DNA of 64,000 bases from Piscinibacter sp943370595 (lineage in GTDB: Bacteria > Pseudomonadota > Gammaproteobacteria > Burkholderiales > Burkholderiaceae_C): the NCBI GenBank assembly GCA_943370595.1, contig CALRRO020000005.1:291040-355039 (forward strand). Reading direction: 5' to 3'. Under the pieces are notes generated by a model that searched no databases, had not been told where the DNA came from, and saw only the letters and a program-made list of their open reading frames with translations. Of this stretch, positions 24,804-32,452 are shown in pieces; the first letter of the stretch is position 1, and every line of letters begins with the position of its first letter. Made by a program: the position numbers and the translations under genes.

Positions 24804-24817
24804 ATCATCTAGACGGG
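24804..24817. promoter_or_regulatory. PhnF operator upstream of phnC
   Basis: ATCATCTAGACGGG shares 11 consecutive bases with the reverse complement of the phnF-phnG operator (11 of 14 overall). It lies 28 bp before the phnC start and directly downstream of the PHO box, where the -10 would be expected. Confidence 0.7.
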
Positions 24818-24819
24818 TC

Positions 24820-24848
24820 GTGACGGCCGCATGACGGTTGTGCGACAG
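24820..24848 (-). promoter_or_regulatory. PHO box upstream of phnCDE
   Basis: On the minus strand three heptamers, CTGTCGC, CCGTCAT and CCGTCAC, are each separated by four bases, matching the PhoB direct-repeat layout. A TAGATG -10-like hexamer follows and overlaps the PhnF operator. Confidence 0.75.
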
Positions 24849-24927
24849 CCAGCGCAGCAGGCCCGACGGGTGCGGGCCGGGGGCTGCGGTGCACCGCCGG
24901 GGGCGGCCCCGGGGTGCTCTGCGGCGC

Positions 24928-26442
24928 TCAGCGGCGCAGCGAGATGCGCGTCTGCGCGAAGCCTTCCGCGGCCGGCTGGCCGACCAGCGGCAGTGTGTCC
25001 TTGAAGGCCGAGGGCTTGAAGGTCTGCGCCAGTGTGGTGGCGGCATCGGCGGCCCAGATGGCCACGGCGCGTGCACTCATCGGCTTGGCGAACAGGTAGC
25101 CCTGCAGTTCCTCACAGCCCAGTTGAACCGCCAGCGCGCGCTGCGGCTCCGATTCCACGCCCTGCGCGACCAGGCGCAGCTTCAGCGCGCGTGCCGCCTG
25201 CACCGCACTGGCGAAGGCCAGGCGCGCTTCGGGCTGGCGCGCCACGGTGGCCAGCAGCGCTCGGTCGAGCTTGAGTTCCTGCGCCGGCACGCCGTTCAGC
25301 GCCGCGATGGCCGCGGCACTGGCAGCGAAGTCGTCGATCGCGATGCCGACGCCGAGCTGGTGCAGCTTCTCGAACGCGCGGCGGGTGGCCTCGGTGTTCT
25401 CTACCGCCGCGTCCTCGGCGATCTCGCAGATGACCGAATCTGCCGGCAGGCCGTGGGCCTTCAGCGCACGCTCCATCTTGGTCGCGAAATCGTCCTGGCG
25501 GAACTGCCGGCCGGAGACGTTCACCGCCACGCGCAGCTTGATGCCGGCGGCGCGCCAGGTGCCGGCCTGCTTGAGCGCGGCATCCAGCGCCCAGCCGCCG
25601 ATGGAGTCGATCAGCCCATGCCGTTCGGCGATTGGGATGAAGCGCGCCGGGCTGACGAGGCCGAGTGTCGGGTGGCGCCAGCGCAGCAGCGCCTCGACGG
25701 CGCTGACCTGCATCGTCGCGGTCTCCAGCCGCGGCTGGAAGAACAGTTCGAGCTGGCGCTTGACGACGGCCTGCTGCAGCTCGCGGGCGATGGATGCCTC
25801 CTCGCCATGGGCGGCCTCGATGCGCGGGTCGAACAGCGCGTGCGAGTCGCCGCCGTTGCGCTTGACCGACTGCATCGCCGCGGCCGCCTTGGCCAGCAGA
25901 CGCAGGTTGCTGCCGTGTTCCGGCGCGACGGACAGGCCGATCGACAGCGCGACCGGCACCGCGTGGCCGTCGACCAGCAGCGGCGCGGCAAAGGCCTGCA
26001 CCAGCCGCAGCGCCAACTTCTCGCCGGCATCGCGCGGGGCGTTCAGCCACAGCGCGAACTCGTCGCCGCCGAGGCGTCCGATCGGTGTCGAGGCGCCGCA
26101 CAGTTCGCGCAGCTTCGCGGCGACCGTGGCCAGCGTGCGGTCGCCCACCGCCTGGCCGAAACGTTCGTTGACCAGGCGCATGCCGTCCACGCCGAGGCAC
26201 AGCACGCAGCTGTCGCTGCCGGTGCGCTCGCTGGCGGTCAGGCCGTCCTGCATCATCAGCTCGAAGCGCACGCGGGTGGGCAGGCCGGTCAGGGTGTCCA
26301 TGCCGCTGTCGGCCGCGACGGCGGTGGTGGAATGCTTGGCGGGACCGCGGCGCGAGCGCCAGGCCCAGACCGCGGCCGCACCCGCGGCAACGGTGCCGGC
26401 AGCCAGGGCGGCCAGGGTGGCGGGGGTCAGGTCGAGCGGCAT
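24928..26442 (-). CDS. GGDEF-EAL protein with intact GGDEF and degenerate EAL domain
   Basis: A 504-residue cyclic-di-GMP signalling protein. One N-terminal hydrophobic helix (about 8-30) is followed by a GGDEF domain with GGDEF at 125-129 and an EAL domain with EAL at 250-252. GGDEF residues look catalytic. In the EAL domain several positions deviate: the loop normally DDFGTG reads DDFAAS and the AEGVE motif reads AQGVES, losing a catalytic glutamate. The protein is therefore probably a diguanylate cyclase or a c-di-GMP receptor rather than a phosphodiesterase. It starts at ATG 26442 and diverges from the DUF2478 gene across 253 bp in which I see no clear element. Confidence 0.9.
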   Translation of the reverse strand: MPLDLTPATLAALAAGTVAAGAAAVWAWRSRRGPAKHSTTAVAADSGMDTLTGLPTRVRFELMMQDGLTASERTGSDSCVLCLGVDGMRLVNERFGQAVGDRTLATVAAKLRELCGASTPIGRLGGDEFALWLNAPRDAGEKLALRLVQAFAAPLLVDGHAVPVALSIGLSVAPEHGSNLRLLAKAAAAMQSVKRNGGDSHALFDPRIEAAHGEEASIARELQQAVVKRQLELFFQPRLETATMQVSAVEALLRWRHPTLGLVSPARFIPIAERHGLIDSIGGWALDAALKQAGTWRAAGIKLRVAVNVSGRQFRQDDFATKMERALKAHGLPADSVICEIAEDAAVENTEATRRAFEKLHQLGVGIAIDDFAASAAAIAALNGVPAQELKLDRALLATVARQPEARLAFASAVQAARALKLRLVAQGVESEPQRALAVQLGCEELQGYLFAKPMSARAVAIWAADAATTLAQTFKPSAFKDTLPLVGQPAAEGFAQTRISLRR

Positions 26443-26695
26443 GGCGTTCCTTTCGGTTACCAGTATCGGCCGCCGCGACGCCGAACTGAGGCCGCCGCAA
26501 CGCCCAAGCCGTGCTGCCTTGCCGGATTTGGAAACTTCCGACCACCTCGGCCAGTCGGCGCGCCTGATCTCGCAGGCGCTCGGCGGCGGGGCCGAGCGCG
26601 TCCGGCAGCGGCGGGCCCTGCCTCATCAGCGCTTGCTTTCGGCGCGGTGCCCGCGGGCTGAAGGAATCCGGCTGCGAGCTATAGTGAGCTTCCTC

Positions 26696-27223
26696 ATGTC
26701 CGAACTCCGCGCTGCCGCCATCCACCACGACGGGAGTTGTGACGTCGATGCACTGCTGGCCGCGGTGGTCGAGTCGCAGCGCCAGCGCGGCCGCCGCGTC
26801 AGCGGCCTGCTGATGGCGCCGGCGCCGCAGCGCGGCGACTGTCTCGCCGAGATGGTGCTGGTCGACATCGACAAGCGCGACGGCTACCTGGTCTCGCAGC
26901 CGCTGGGCCGCGATTCGCAGGCCTGCCGCGCCGACCCGCAGGGCTTCGCACGCGCCAGCGCCGTGCTGCGCGATGCGCTGGGCAAGGCGCCGGAGCTGAT
27001 CGTCTGCAACCGCTTCGGCCGCCTCGAGTCGGAGGGTGCGGGCTTCGCGGCCGAGCTGCTCGAGATCATGTCGAACGACGTGCCCTTGCTGACCGCCGTA
27101 TCGAAGTACCACGTCGACGACTGGCAGCGCTTCACCGGCGGCGCGACGCTGCTCCCACCGCAGCGCGAGGCGATCGACGAGTGGCTGGAGCGCACGCTCG
27201 CATGGACTTCCACACCTGGCTGA
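26696..27223 (+). CDS. DUF2478 family protein (molybdenum-transport associated, putative NTPase)
   Basis: A 175-residue protein resembling DUF2478, often found near molybdate ABC genes and distantly like THEP1 NTPases. Seen: N-terminal AAIHHDGSCDVDALLAAVVESQRQRGRRVSGLLM and a C-terminal LLTAVSKYHVDDWQRFTGG segment. The P-loop expected of true NTPases is poor (HHDGSCDVD). No molybdate genes lie nearby. Its 3' end overlaps the LysE-family gene by 22 bp, so the two are probably cotranscribed. Confidence 0.6.
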   Translation: MSELRAAAIHHDGSCDVDALLAAVVESQRQRGRRVSGLLMAPAPQRGDCLAEMVLVDIDKRDGYLVSQPLGRDSQACRADPQGFARASAVLRDALGKAPELIVCNRFGRLESEGAGFAAELLEIMSNDVPLLTAVSKYHVDDWQRFTGGATLLPPQREAIDEWLERTLAWTSTPG

Positions 27224-27813
27224 TCTACCTGCTGGCGGCGCTGGGCCTGTCGCTCTCGCCCGGGCCCAACGGCCTGCTGGCGCTGACACACGGTGCGCTG
27301 CACGGGCGGCGCAAGACGCTGTGGACGATCTTCGGCGGCTCCTGCGGCTTCATCGCCGTCATCGCGCTGTCGATGTTCGGCATCGGCGCGCTGCTGCAGA
27401 CCTCGCTGCTGTGGCTGACGGTGCTGAAGTGGCTGGGCGGCGCCTACCTCGTCTGGCTGGGCGTGCAGGTGTGGCGGGCACCGGCGATCGGCGTGGAGCT
27501 GCAGGCCACGGCGGCGACTCGCGGCGGCTGGTCGCTGTTCCGCCAGGGCGCGCTGTCGGCGGCCACCAACCCCAAGGGCATCCTGTTCTTCGCCGCCTTC
27601 CTGCCGCAGTTCATTGACCCGTCTTGCAGCCTCTTCCTGCAGTTCGTGATCATGGCCGGCACCTTCGCCGGCATCGAGGTGGTCACCGAGTTCGTGATCG
27701 CCAGCACGGCCCACCGCATCCGCCCCTGGCTGCAGCGCAGCGGCAAGCGCTTCAACCAGGCCTGCGGCGGCGTGTTCGTCGCGATCGGTGCGGCGCTGCC
27801 GCTGCGCGCCTGA
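27202..27813 (+). CDS. LysE/RhtB family amino-acid exporter
   Basis: A 203-residue inner-membrane protein with about six hydrophobic segments. The family signature SLSPGPNGLLALTHGALHG is near the N-terminus and the TNPKGILFFAAFLPQFID motif near residue 115-135, both typical of LysE/RhtB exporters. ATG 27202 lies inside the end of the DUF2478 gene. Substrate unknown. Its stop is 20 bp before foldback element A. Confidence 0.85.
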   Translation: MDFHTWLIYLLAALGLSLSPGPNGLLALTHGALHGRRKTLWTIFGGSCGFIAVIALSMFGIGALLQTSLLWLTVLKWLGGAYLVWLGVQVWRAPAIGVELQATAATRGGWSLFRQGALSAATNPKGILFFAAFLPQFIDPSCSLFLQFVIMAGTFAGIEVVTEFVIASTAHRIRPWLQRSGKRFNQACGGVFVAIGAALPLRA

Positions 27814-27832
27814 CATATCGCTCCGGCGAGCA

Positions 27833-28068
27833 TCGCGGCAGGCGCTGCCCGCTGGGGGCTCATGCGGCGGCGGTCGGCGCTGTGCGCCGACTCCACTGCG
27901 ATGCTCGCGCCAGGGGGCAGCCGCCCAACTCACTGCGTTCGCTGCGCTCACTCCGTTCAGACAGCCGGCGGCAAGTCAGCCTACGAAGCGCGCTTGCGCG
28001 CGCTGCCCCCTGACGCTGCGCTTCTCGTCGCCGCCCAAATCGCCCCCAGCGGGCAGCGCCTGCCGCGA
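27833..28068 (+). repeat. Foldback element A (structured repeat, 3' side of the lysE gene)
   Basis: A 236-bp non-coding element with perfect 27-bp outer arms (27833-27859 and 28042-28068). Inside are an 8-bp hairpin with a 3-base loop (27873-27891) and an inner 11-bp stem (27911-27921 with 28002-28012) enclosing a core from CGCCCAACTC to CTACGAAGCGCGC (about 27922-27994). The same core, hairpin and stem layout recurs in element B in opposite orientation, but the stem sequences differ and still pair. Stop-free peptides here rich in RSLRS or SERSE are translations of the repeat, not genes. Confidence 0.8.
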
Positions 28069-28113
28069 AGTCCACCCCCGGAGGTTCTCCACCGGCAGGC
28101 CGCCGCTAGTTCA

Positions 28114-28353
28114 GCAAAGGCGCGTGCGGGCAGGCTGGTGCACGCCTGTTCGGCGCTGAGCAGCGCAGGGCTTGCGGCAGGCGCGCGTCAGCGCGCTTCG
28201 TAGACTGACTTGCCGCCGGCTGTCTGAGCGCAGCGAACGCAGTGAGCGAAGCGAGTTGGGCGGCCTGCCGCGAGACCGAGCAGCGCAAGGCAGTCGGCCC
28301 ATCGGGCCGACCGCCGAAGCGGCGTGCGCCAGCCTGCCCGCACGCGCCTTTGC
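28114..28353 (-). repeat. Foldback element B (structured repeat, 3' side of the hybrid kinase gene)
   Basis: A 240-bp element with 33-bp outer arms (28114-28146 and 28321-28353, one mismatch). It holds a hairpin of 8-bp arms with loop ATC (28293-28311) and a 9-bp inner stem (28174-28182 with 28263-28271) around the core 28191-28262. Read on the minus strand it has the same order as element A. In the hairpin, a G-C pair in A is C-G in B. Each element lies downstream of its neighbouring gene in the sense orientation. Confidence 0.8.
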
Positions 28354-28386
28354 CGCGCGGAGCCCCACCGTCAACGCCGCCGAGGC

Positions 28387-30294
28387 TCAGCGGCCCGGCT
28401 GCACCGCCGAACAGAGCCAGCGATCGAGTTCGCGCAGCGTTTCGGTCGGGCTCAGTGGCTTGGTCCAGTAGCCATCGAAGCCGGCCCGCCGGGCTTGCAA
28501 CTCGGCGTCGGGTCCGGCGGACGCCGAGACCGCGATCGCGGGGATCGCCGACAGCCCTGGCATCAGGCGCATCCTGGTGAGCAGTTCGTCACCCGTGCTG
28601 TCCGGCAGGTTCAGGTCGAGCAGGATCAGGTCGGGCTGGCGCGCGCGTATGCAGTCGATCGCATTCGCGGCATCCACCGCGACCGTCAGTTCGACCGCCG
28701 GCCGCGCCGCCAGGATCGCCTGCATCAGCAATGCATTGACCTCGTTGTCCTCCACGTACAGCACGTGACCCGAGCTTGCCTCGGCATGGTGGGGCGACGC
28801 CACTGCCGCCACGGCGCCGGCCGGCGCTGCGTCTGCGGCCAGCAGGCGCACCGTGAAGGTGGAGCCGACGCCGGGCGTGCTGTCGACATCGATGGAGCCG
28901 GACATCAACTCGACGAGGTGCTTGGCCAGCACCAGACCGAGGCCGGCGCCGTCGACGCCGGTCCGCTCCGCGCCGAGGCGGTTGAACGGCTGGAAGAGCG
29001 AGGCGCGCTGCGCTTCCGTCAGGCCCTGCCCGGTGTCCGACACCCTGATCGCCACCACGCCGCCCTCGCGCCCGGCCTCGATGTCGACGCGGCCGCCGGC
29101 GCGGTTGTACTTGATGGCGTTGGATAGCAGGTTCAGCAGCAGCTGCTGCAGGCGCTGGGCGTCGCCGCTCACGTACAGCGGCAGCGCCGGCACGTTCAGG
29201 TGCAGCTCGATGGCGCGTTGCCGGGCCGCCGTGTCGACGACCCGGCGCGCCTGCGTCAGGGCGTCCTGCAGCAGGATGGGTTCGACCGCCAGCTGCACGC
29301 GGCCGGTTTCGATGCTGGTGACGTCGAGCAGCTGGTTCACCACCGCGAGCAGGTGATGGGCCGAGGACAACACCACGTCGAGCCGCTCCCGCTGGCGCTG
29401 GCTCGGCGGCGACTCGGCGTCCTCTCGAAGCAGCTCGGTGAAGCCCAGGATGCCGTTCAGCGGCGTGCGCAGCTCGTGGCTGACGCGGGCGATGAACTCG
29501 CTGCGCATGCGGGCCAGTTGCTCCATCGCTCGCGCATTGGCCACCGCCTCCTGCATCGTGATCCGCTCGGTGACGTCGGCCACGTGGCCGTGCCACCAGA
29601 TGGTGCCGTCGGCGCGCTGCCGGCTCAGGGCCTGCAGTTCGTGCCAGCGCAGCGGGGCGTCCACGGCGTCGTTCGAGGGCTGCAGCTTCATCATGACCCG
29701 CACCGGCCCGCCGACCCGCCCCGAGGCTTCGAGCGCGCGCATCAGCTCGCGACGATCGTCAGGCGCCACCCGGGCGAAGATCGCATCGGCGCTGCGCGCG
29801 GCCTCGTCGGCCGAGACGCCGTACAAGTGCAGCGCGGCCTCGCTGACATACGGGAAGCGCCACTGTCCGTCCGGCGTCCGCTCGAGATGGAACACCATGC
29901 CCGGCGCCTGGTCGGCGGCCCGCTTGACACGCGCCAGCTCGAGCTCGATGCGGCGGCGCTGGCGGATCGGGGCCAGCTGGACCTGGATCTCGCCCGACTT
30001 TCCCGGCACGGTGGCCGCGTACAGCAGCACGTCGATGGGCTGGCCGTCGTGCACCTTGACCGACAGCGCGATCTCGGCGACGTGCCCGTGCAGCTTCAGC
30101 AGTGGCTGCAGCAGGGTCTGGTAGAGCAGCAGCGAGGGCCCCGTCAGCAGGCGCTCGAAAGGCCGACCGGCAAGTGACTGCGTTGCCGCCCCCACGAGCT
30201 GTGCGGCTGCCGCGTTGTGCGCGACGATCGTGCCCGCGGCCGACAGCTTCAGCCAGGGGCAGGGCAGCGCGTCGAGCTCGGGACTGGGCGTCAT
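28387..30294 (-). CDS. PAS-containing hybrid sensor histidine kinase
   Basis: A 635-residue cytoplasmic hybrid kinase with no membrane helix. An N-terminal PAS-like region (1-115) and a second PAS/PAC (about 125-245, ending HGHVADVTERI) precede HisKA with phospho-acceptor His273 in VSHELRTPLNG. HATPase follows with LLNLLSNAIKYN, DTGQGL and GAGLGLVLAKHL, then a C-terminal receiver with VEDNEVN, acceptor Asp in LILLDLNLPD and Lys in YWTKPLSP. The start is 22 bp after the rsbQ stop, so it is cotranscribed. The pairing recalls Bacillus RsbQ with PAS-phosphatase RsbP; here a kinase may take the PAS partner's place. Element B follows the stop. Confidence 0.9.
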   Translation of the reverse strand: MTPSPELDALPCPWLKLSAAGTIVAHNAAAAQLVGAATQSLAGRPFERLLTGPSLLLYQTLLQPLLKLHGHVAEIALSVKVHDGQPIDVLLYAATVPGKSGEIQVQLAPIRQRRRIELELARVKRAADQAPGMVFHLERTPDGQWRFPYVSEAALHLYGVSADEAARSADAIFARVAPDDRRELMRALEASGRVGGPVRVMMKLQPSNDAVDAPLRWHELQALSRQRADGTIWWHGHVADVTERITMQEAVANARAMEQLARMRSEFIARVSHELRTPLNGILGFTELLREDAESPPSQRQRERLDVVLSSAHHLLAVVNQLLDVTSIETGRVQLAVEPILLQDALTQARRVVDTAARQRAIELHLNVPALPLYVSGDAQRLQQLLLNLLSNAIKYNRAGGRVDIEAGREGGVVAIRVSDTGQGLTEAQRASLFQPFNRLGAERTGVDGAGLGLVLAKHLVELMSGSIDVDSTPGVGSTFTVRLLAADAAPAGAVAAVASPHHAEASSGHVLYVEDNEVNALLMQAILAARPAVELTVAVDAANAIDCIRARQPDLILLDLNLPDSTGDELLTRMRLMPGLSAIPAIAVSASAGPDAELQARRAGFDGYWTKPLSPTETLRELDRWLCSAVQPGR

Positions 30295-30316
30295 GTCGTC
30301 CGGTTCTGCGGTGCGG

Positions 30317-31117
30317 CTACAGCCTGGCGAGAAAGCCCCGGATGGCCGCGATGCAGGCGTCCGGCTGGGTCAGGTGAGGGCTGTGGCCGACGCCTTCGAT
30401 CCAGGTGAGTTCGCTGTGCGGCAACTGGCGCTGCAGGTATTCGCTGACGGATCGCGGCGCGATCGCGTCGTCGGTGACCTGGATCAGCAGGCTGGGGTGC
30501 GTGGAGCCGCCGAGGTCCTGGCGGTTGTCGGCGAGAAAGGTCACTTCCGCGAAGCGGCGCGCGATCGTCGGGTCGAGCGCACAGAAGCTGGCCTTCAACT
30601 CCTCGGTCAGCACCTCGGGTGACTGCGAACCCATGACGATGGGCGCCAGGAAGTCGGCCCAGCCCACCATGTTGGTGTCGATCATGTCGAGCAGACCGTC
30701 GATGTCCTCACGCTCGAACCCGCCGTGGTAGTCCGGCGGATCGTTGAGGTAGCGGGGCGACGCGCCGATCATCACCAGCGCGCGGACGCGTTCCGGCAGG
30801 CGGCGGGCCGCGAGCAGCGAGATCATCGCGCTGACCGAGTGCCCGATCAGCACCACGTCGTGCAGGTCGAGTTGCTCGAGGATCTCGGCGAGATCCTGGG
30901 CATAGCCGTCGAGTTGCCCGTGGCGCTGGAGGTCGAAGGCGGAAAGGTCGGAGCGGCCACAGCCAACGTGGTCGAAGGTCACCACCCGATGCCCGGCCGC
31001 GAAGGCCGGCGCCACCAGGCGCCACATCTGCTGGTCGCACCCGTAGCCGTGGGAAAACACCAGCGGGCGGTCGCCGCTGCCCGTCACGATCACGTGGTTC
31101 CTGGTTACTGCATCCAT
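30317..31117 (-). CDS. rsbQ: RsbQ-like alpha/beta hydrolase
   Basis: A 266-residue alpha/beta hydrolase close to RsbQ and the plant D14/KAI2 receptors. The triad is S94 (GHSVSA), D217 (TDDAIAP) and H245 (GVGHSPH), offset by two from B. subtilis RsbQ S96/D219/H247. Diagnostic segments include HGYGCDQQMW, FDHVGCGRSDL and ASPRYLNDPPDYHGGFE. In Bacillus it is needed to turn on the PAS-PP2C phosphatase in energy stress, apparently by supplying a small ligand. It is immediately upstream of the PAS hybrid kinase. ATG 31117 is the first codon of the conserved frame. Confidence 0.9.
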   Translation of the reverse strand: MDAVTRNHVIVTGSGDRPLVFSHGYGCDQQMWRLVAPAFAAGHRVVTFDHVGCGRSDLSAFDLQRHGQLDGYAQDLAEILEQLDLHDVVLIGHSVSAMISLLAARRLPERVRALVMIGASPRYLNDPPDYHGGFEREDIDGLLDMIDTNMVGWADFLAPIVMGSQSPEVLTEELKASFCALDPTIARRFAEVTFLADNRQDLGGSTHPSLLIQVTDDAIAPRSVSEYLQRQLPHSELTWIEGVGHSPHLTQPDACIAAIRGFLARL

Positions 31118-31244
31118 GACATCCCCGGTGACGGACCCCCTGGCGGATTATGGGTCTCCCACTGCCGCCAGGCATGCTCGTGAACCCAGTGCGCCCCGTT
31201 CGTCCGTGCACGACGCGGGTCGACCCGGCGTCACGGCAGCCGGC

Positions 31245-31853
31245 TCACGCCGCCGTCAGGCTGTCGCGCAGCGCAAGGGCCAGCAGGTCGTGGACCGGTT
31301 CGATCGTCGTGTCGCCGCCGTTGGCGTTGCGGCTCGCCAGCGCGGCCAGAGCGCCCAGCAGTGGCATGGCAGGCGTCGGGCCGGTCTCGCTCTCGTCCTC
31401 CGCGACCAGCCCGGCAGGTGCCGGCGACACCGGCCGCGGCGTCAGGTCGACCATCGTGCCGACCATGCGGGTGGCCTGGCCGAGCCCGTCGCGCGCCACC
31501 ACGCGCCCGCGCGAGAGCACGGTGCGGTAGCCCGAGCCGTTGCTGCGCAGCCGGAACTTCGCCTCGTACACCGGGGTGTGGCCGTCGAGGTAGCGGCTCA
31601 GCGCATCGAGCATGGCCTGGACGTCGTCGGGATGCACCCTGCAGCGCCAGAACGAGGTGGCGTCCGGCGCATGGATGCGCGGGAAGCCGAGGCGAGCCTT
31701 CCAGCCGGCCGAGTAGTGAACCATGTCGCCGGCCGGGTCGAGGTCCCAGACGCCGAACGCACCGCGTTCGATCGCTTCGAGCCAGTGCTGTGCTTCAACG
31801 GAGAGGGGCATCGTGGACGGGTGCAGAGACAGGTCAATCAGGCGATGCGTCAT
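31245..31853 (-). CDS. Stand-alone PAS domain protein
   Basis: About 202 residues. A PAS_3-type fold spans residues 25-135: EAIERGAFGVWDLDPAGDMVHYS, RVHPDDVQAMLDAL, YEAKFRLRSNGSGYRTVLSRGRVV, with the PAC-like ATRMVGTMVDLTPR end. The last 60 residues (Ala/Pro-rich, then helical ALAALASRNAN onward) match no family I know. No output domain. ATG 31853 is used; 31811 is possible. It lies 127 bp upstream of rsbQ on the same strand and may feed into that signalling set. Confidence 0.65.
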   Translation of the reverse strand: MTHRLIDLSLHPSTMPLSVEAQHWLEAIERGAFGVWDLDPAGDMVHYSAGWKARLGFPRIHAPDATSFWRCRVHPDDVQAMLDALSRYLDGHTPVYEAKFRLRSNGSGYRTVLSRGRVVARDGLGQATRMVGTMVDLTPRPVSPAPAGLVAEDESETGPTPAMPLLGALAALASRNANGGDTTIEPVHDLLALALRDSLTAA

Positions 31854-31921
31854 TCTCGTGCGCAGCCACCCACGCCGAAACCGCAAGTCACGTGGCCTCG
31901 TGGCGTTTGTCGCGAGAAAGC

Positions 31922-32389
31922 TCAGCGCCGCGCCAGCGGCAGTGCCGTCTTGTAGCGCACCTGCTTCAGCGCGAAGCTGGAACGGATCTTCTCGACCTCC
32001 TTCATCGGCGAGAGCTGCTCCAGGATGAAGCGCTCCAGCGCCGCCATGTCGGGCACGGCCACGCGGATCAGGTAGTCGGCGTCACCGGTCATCAGATAAC
32101 ACTCCATCACCTCGTCGCGCGCGGAGATCTTCGCTTCGAAGGACTCGAGCGCGGCGCGCGTCTGCTGCTTCAGGCTGATCGAGATGAAGACGTTCAGGTG
32201 CAGGCCCAGGCGCTGCGCGTCGAGCAGCGCGACGTACTGGCGGATCAGCCCGCCGGACTCCAGCGCCTTCACGCGGGTCAGGCAAGGCGAGGGCGACAGG
32301 CCGACGCGCCGTGCCAGCTCGACATTGGACAGGCTGGCGTCGGACTGCAGTTCGCGCAGGATGCGCAGGTCAGTGGTGTCGAGCTTCAT
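31922..32389 (-). CDS. Lrp/AsnC family transcriptional regulator
   Basis: A 155-residue feast/famine regulator. The N-terminal helix-turn-helix (LDTTDLRILRELQSDASLSNVELARRVGLSPSPCLTRVKALE) and C-terminal RAM ligand-binding domain (ECYLMTGDADYLIRVAVPDMAALERFI) are complete. The amino-acid effector and targets are not evident. It is 63 bp downstream of the solute-receptor gene start region on the same strand, so one transcript from the receptor gene is possible. Confidence 0.92.
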   Translation of the reverse strand: MKLDTTDLRILRELQSDASLSNVELARRVGLSPSPCLTRVKALESGGLIRQYVALLDAQRLGLHLNVFISISLKQQTRAALESFEAKISARDEVMECYLMTGDADYLIRVAVPDMAALERFILEQLSPMKEVEKIRSSFALKQVRYKTALPLARR

Positions 32390-32452
32390 CGTGCGCTGGG
32401 CGACCGGGGCGGCGTCATTGTCTGCCGTGTTGCCCGGCGCACGCCCTGTCGA

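Noticed and set aside
27833..28353. Elements A and B as ordinary MITEs with terminal inverted repeats
   Set aside because: Outer arms of A and B differ in sequence, and no target-site duplication is seen; only pairing is conserved. Not fully excluded.
27860..28374. Short open frames rich in RSLRS/SERSE in the foldback elements
   Set aside because: They arise from the repeated core and appear in several frames on both strands; no start signals or homology.
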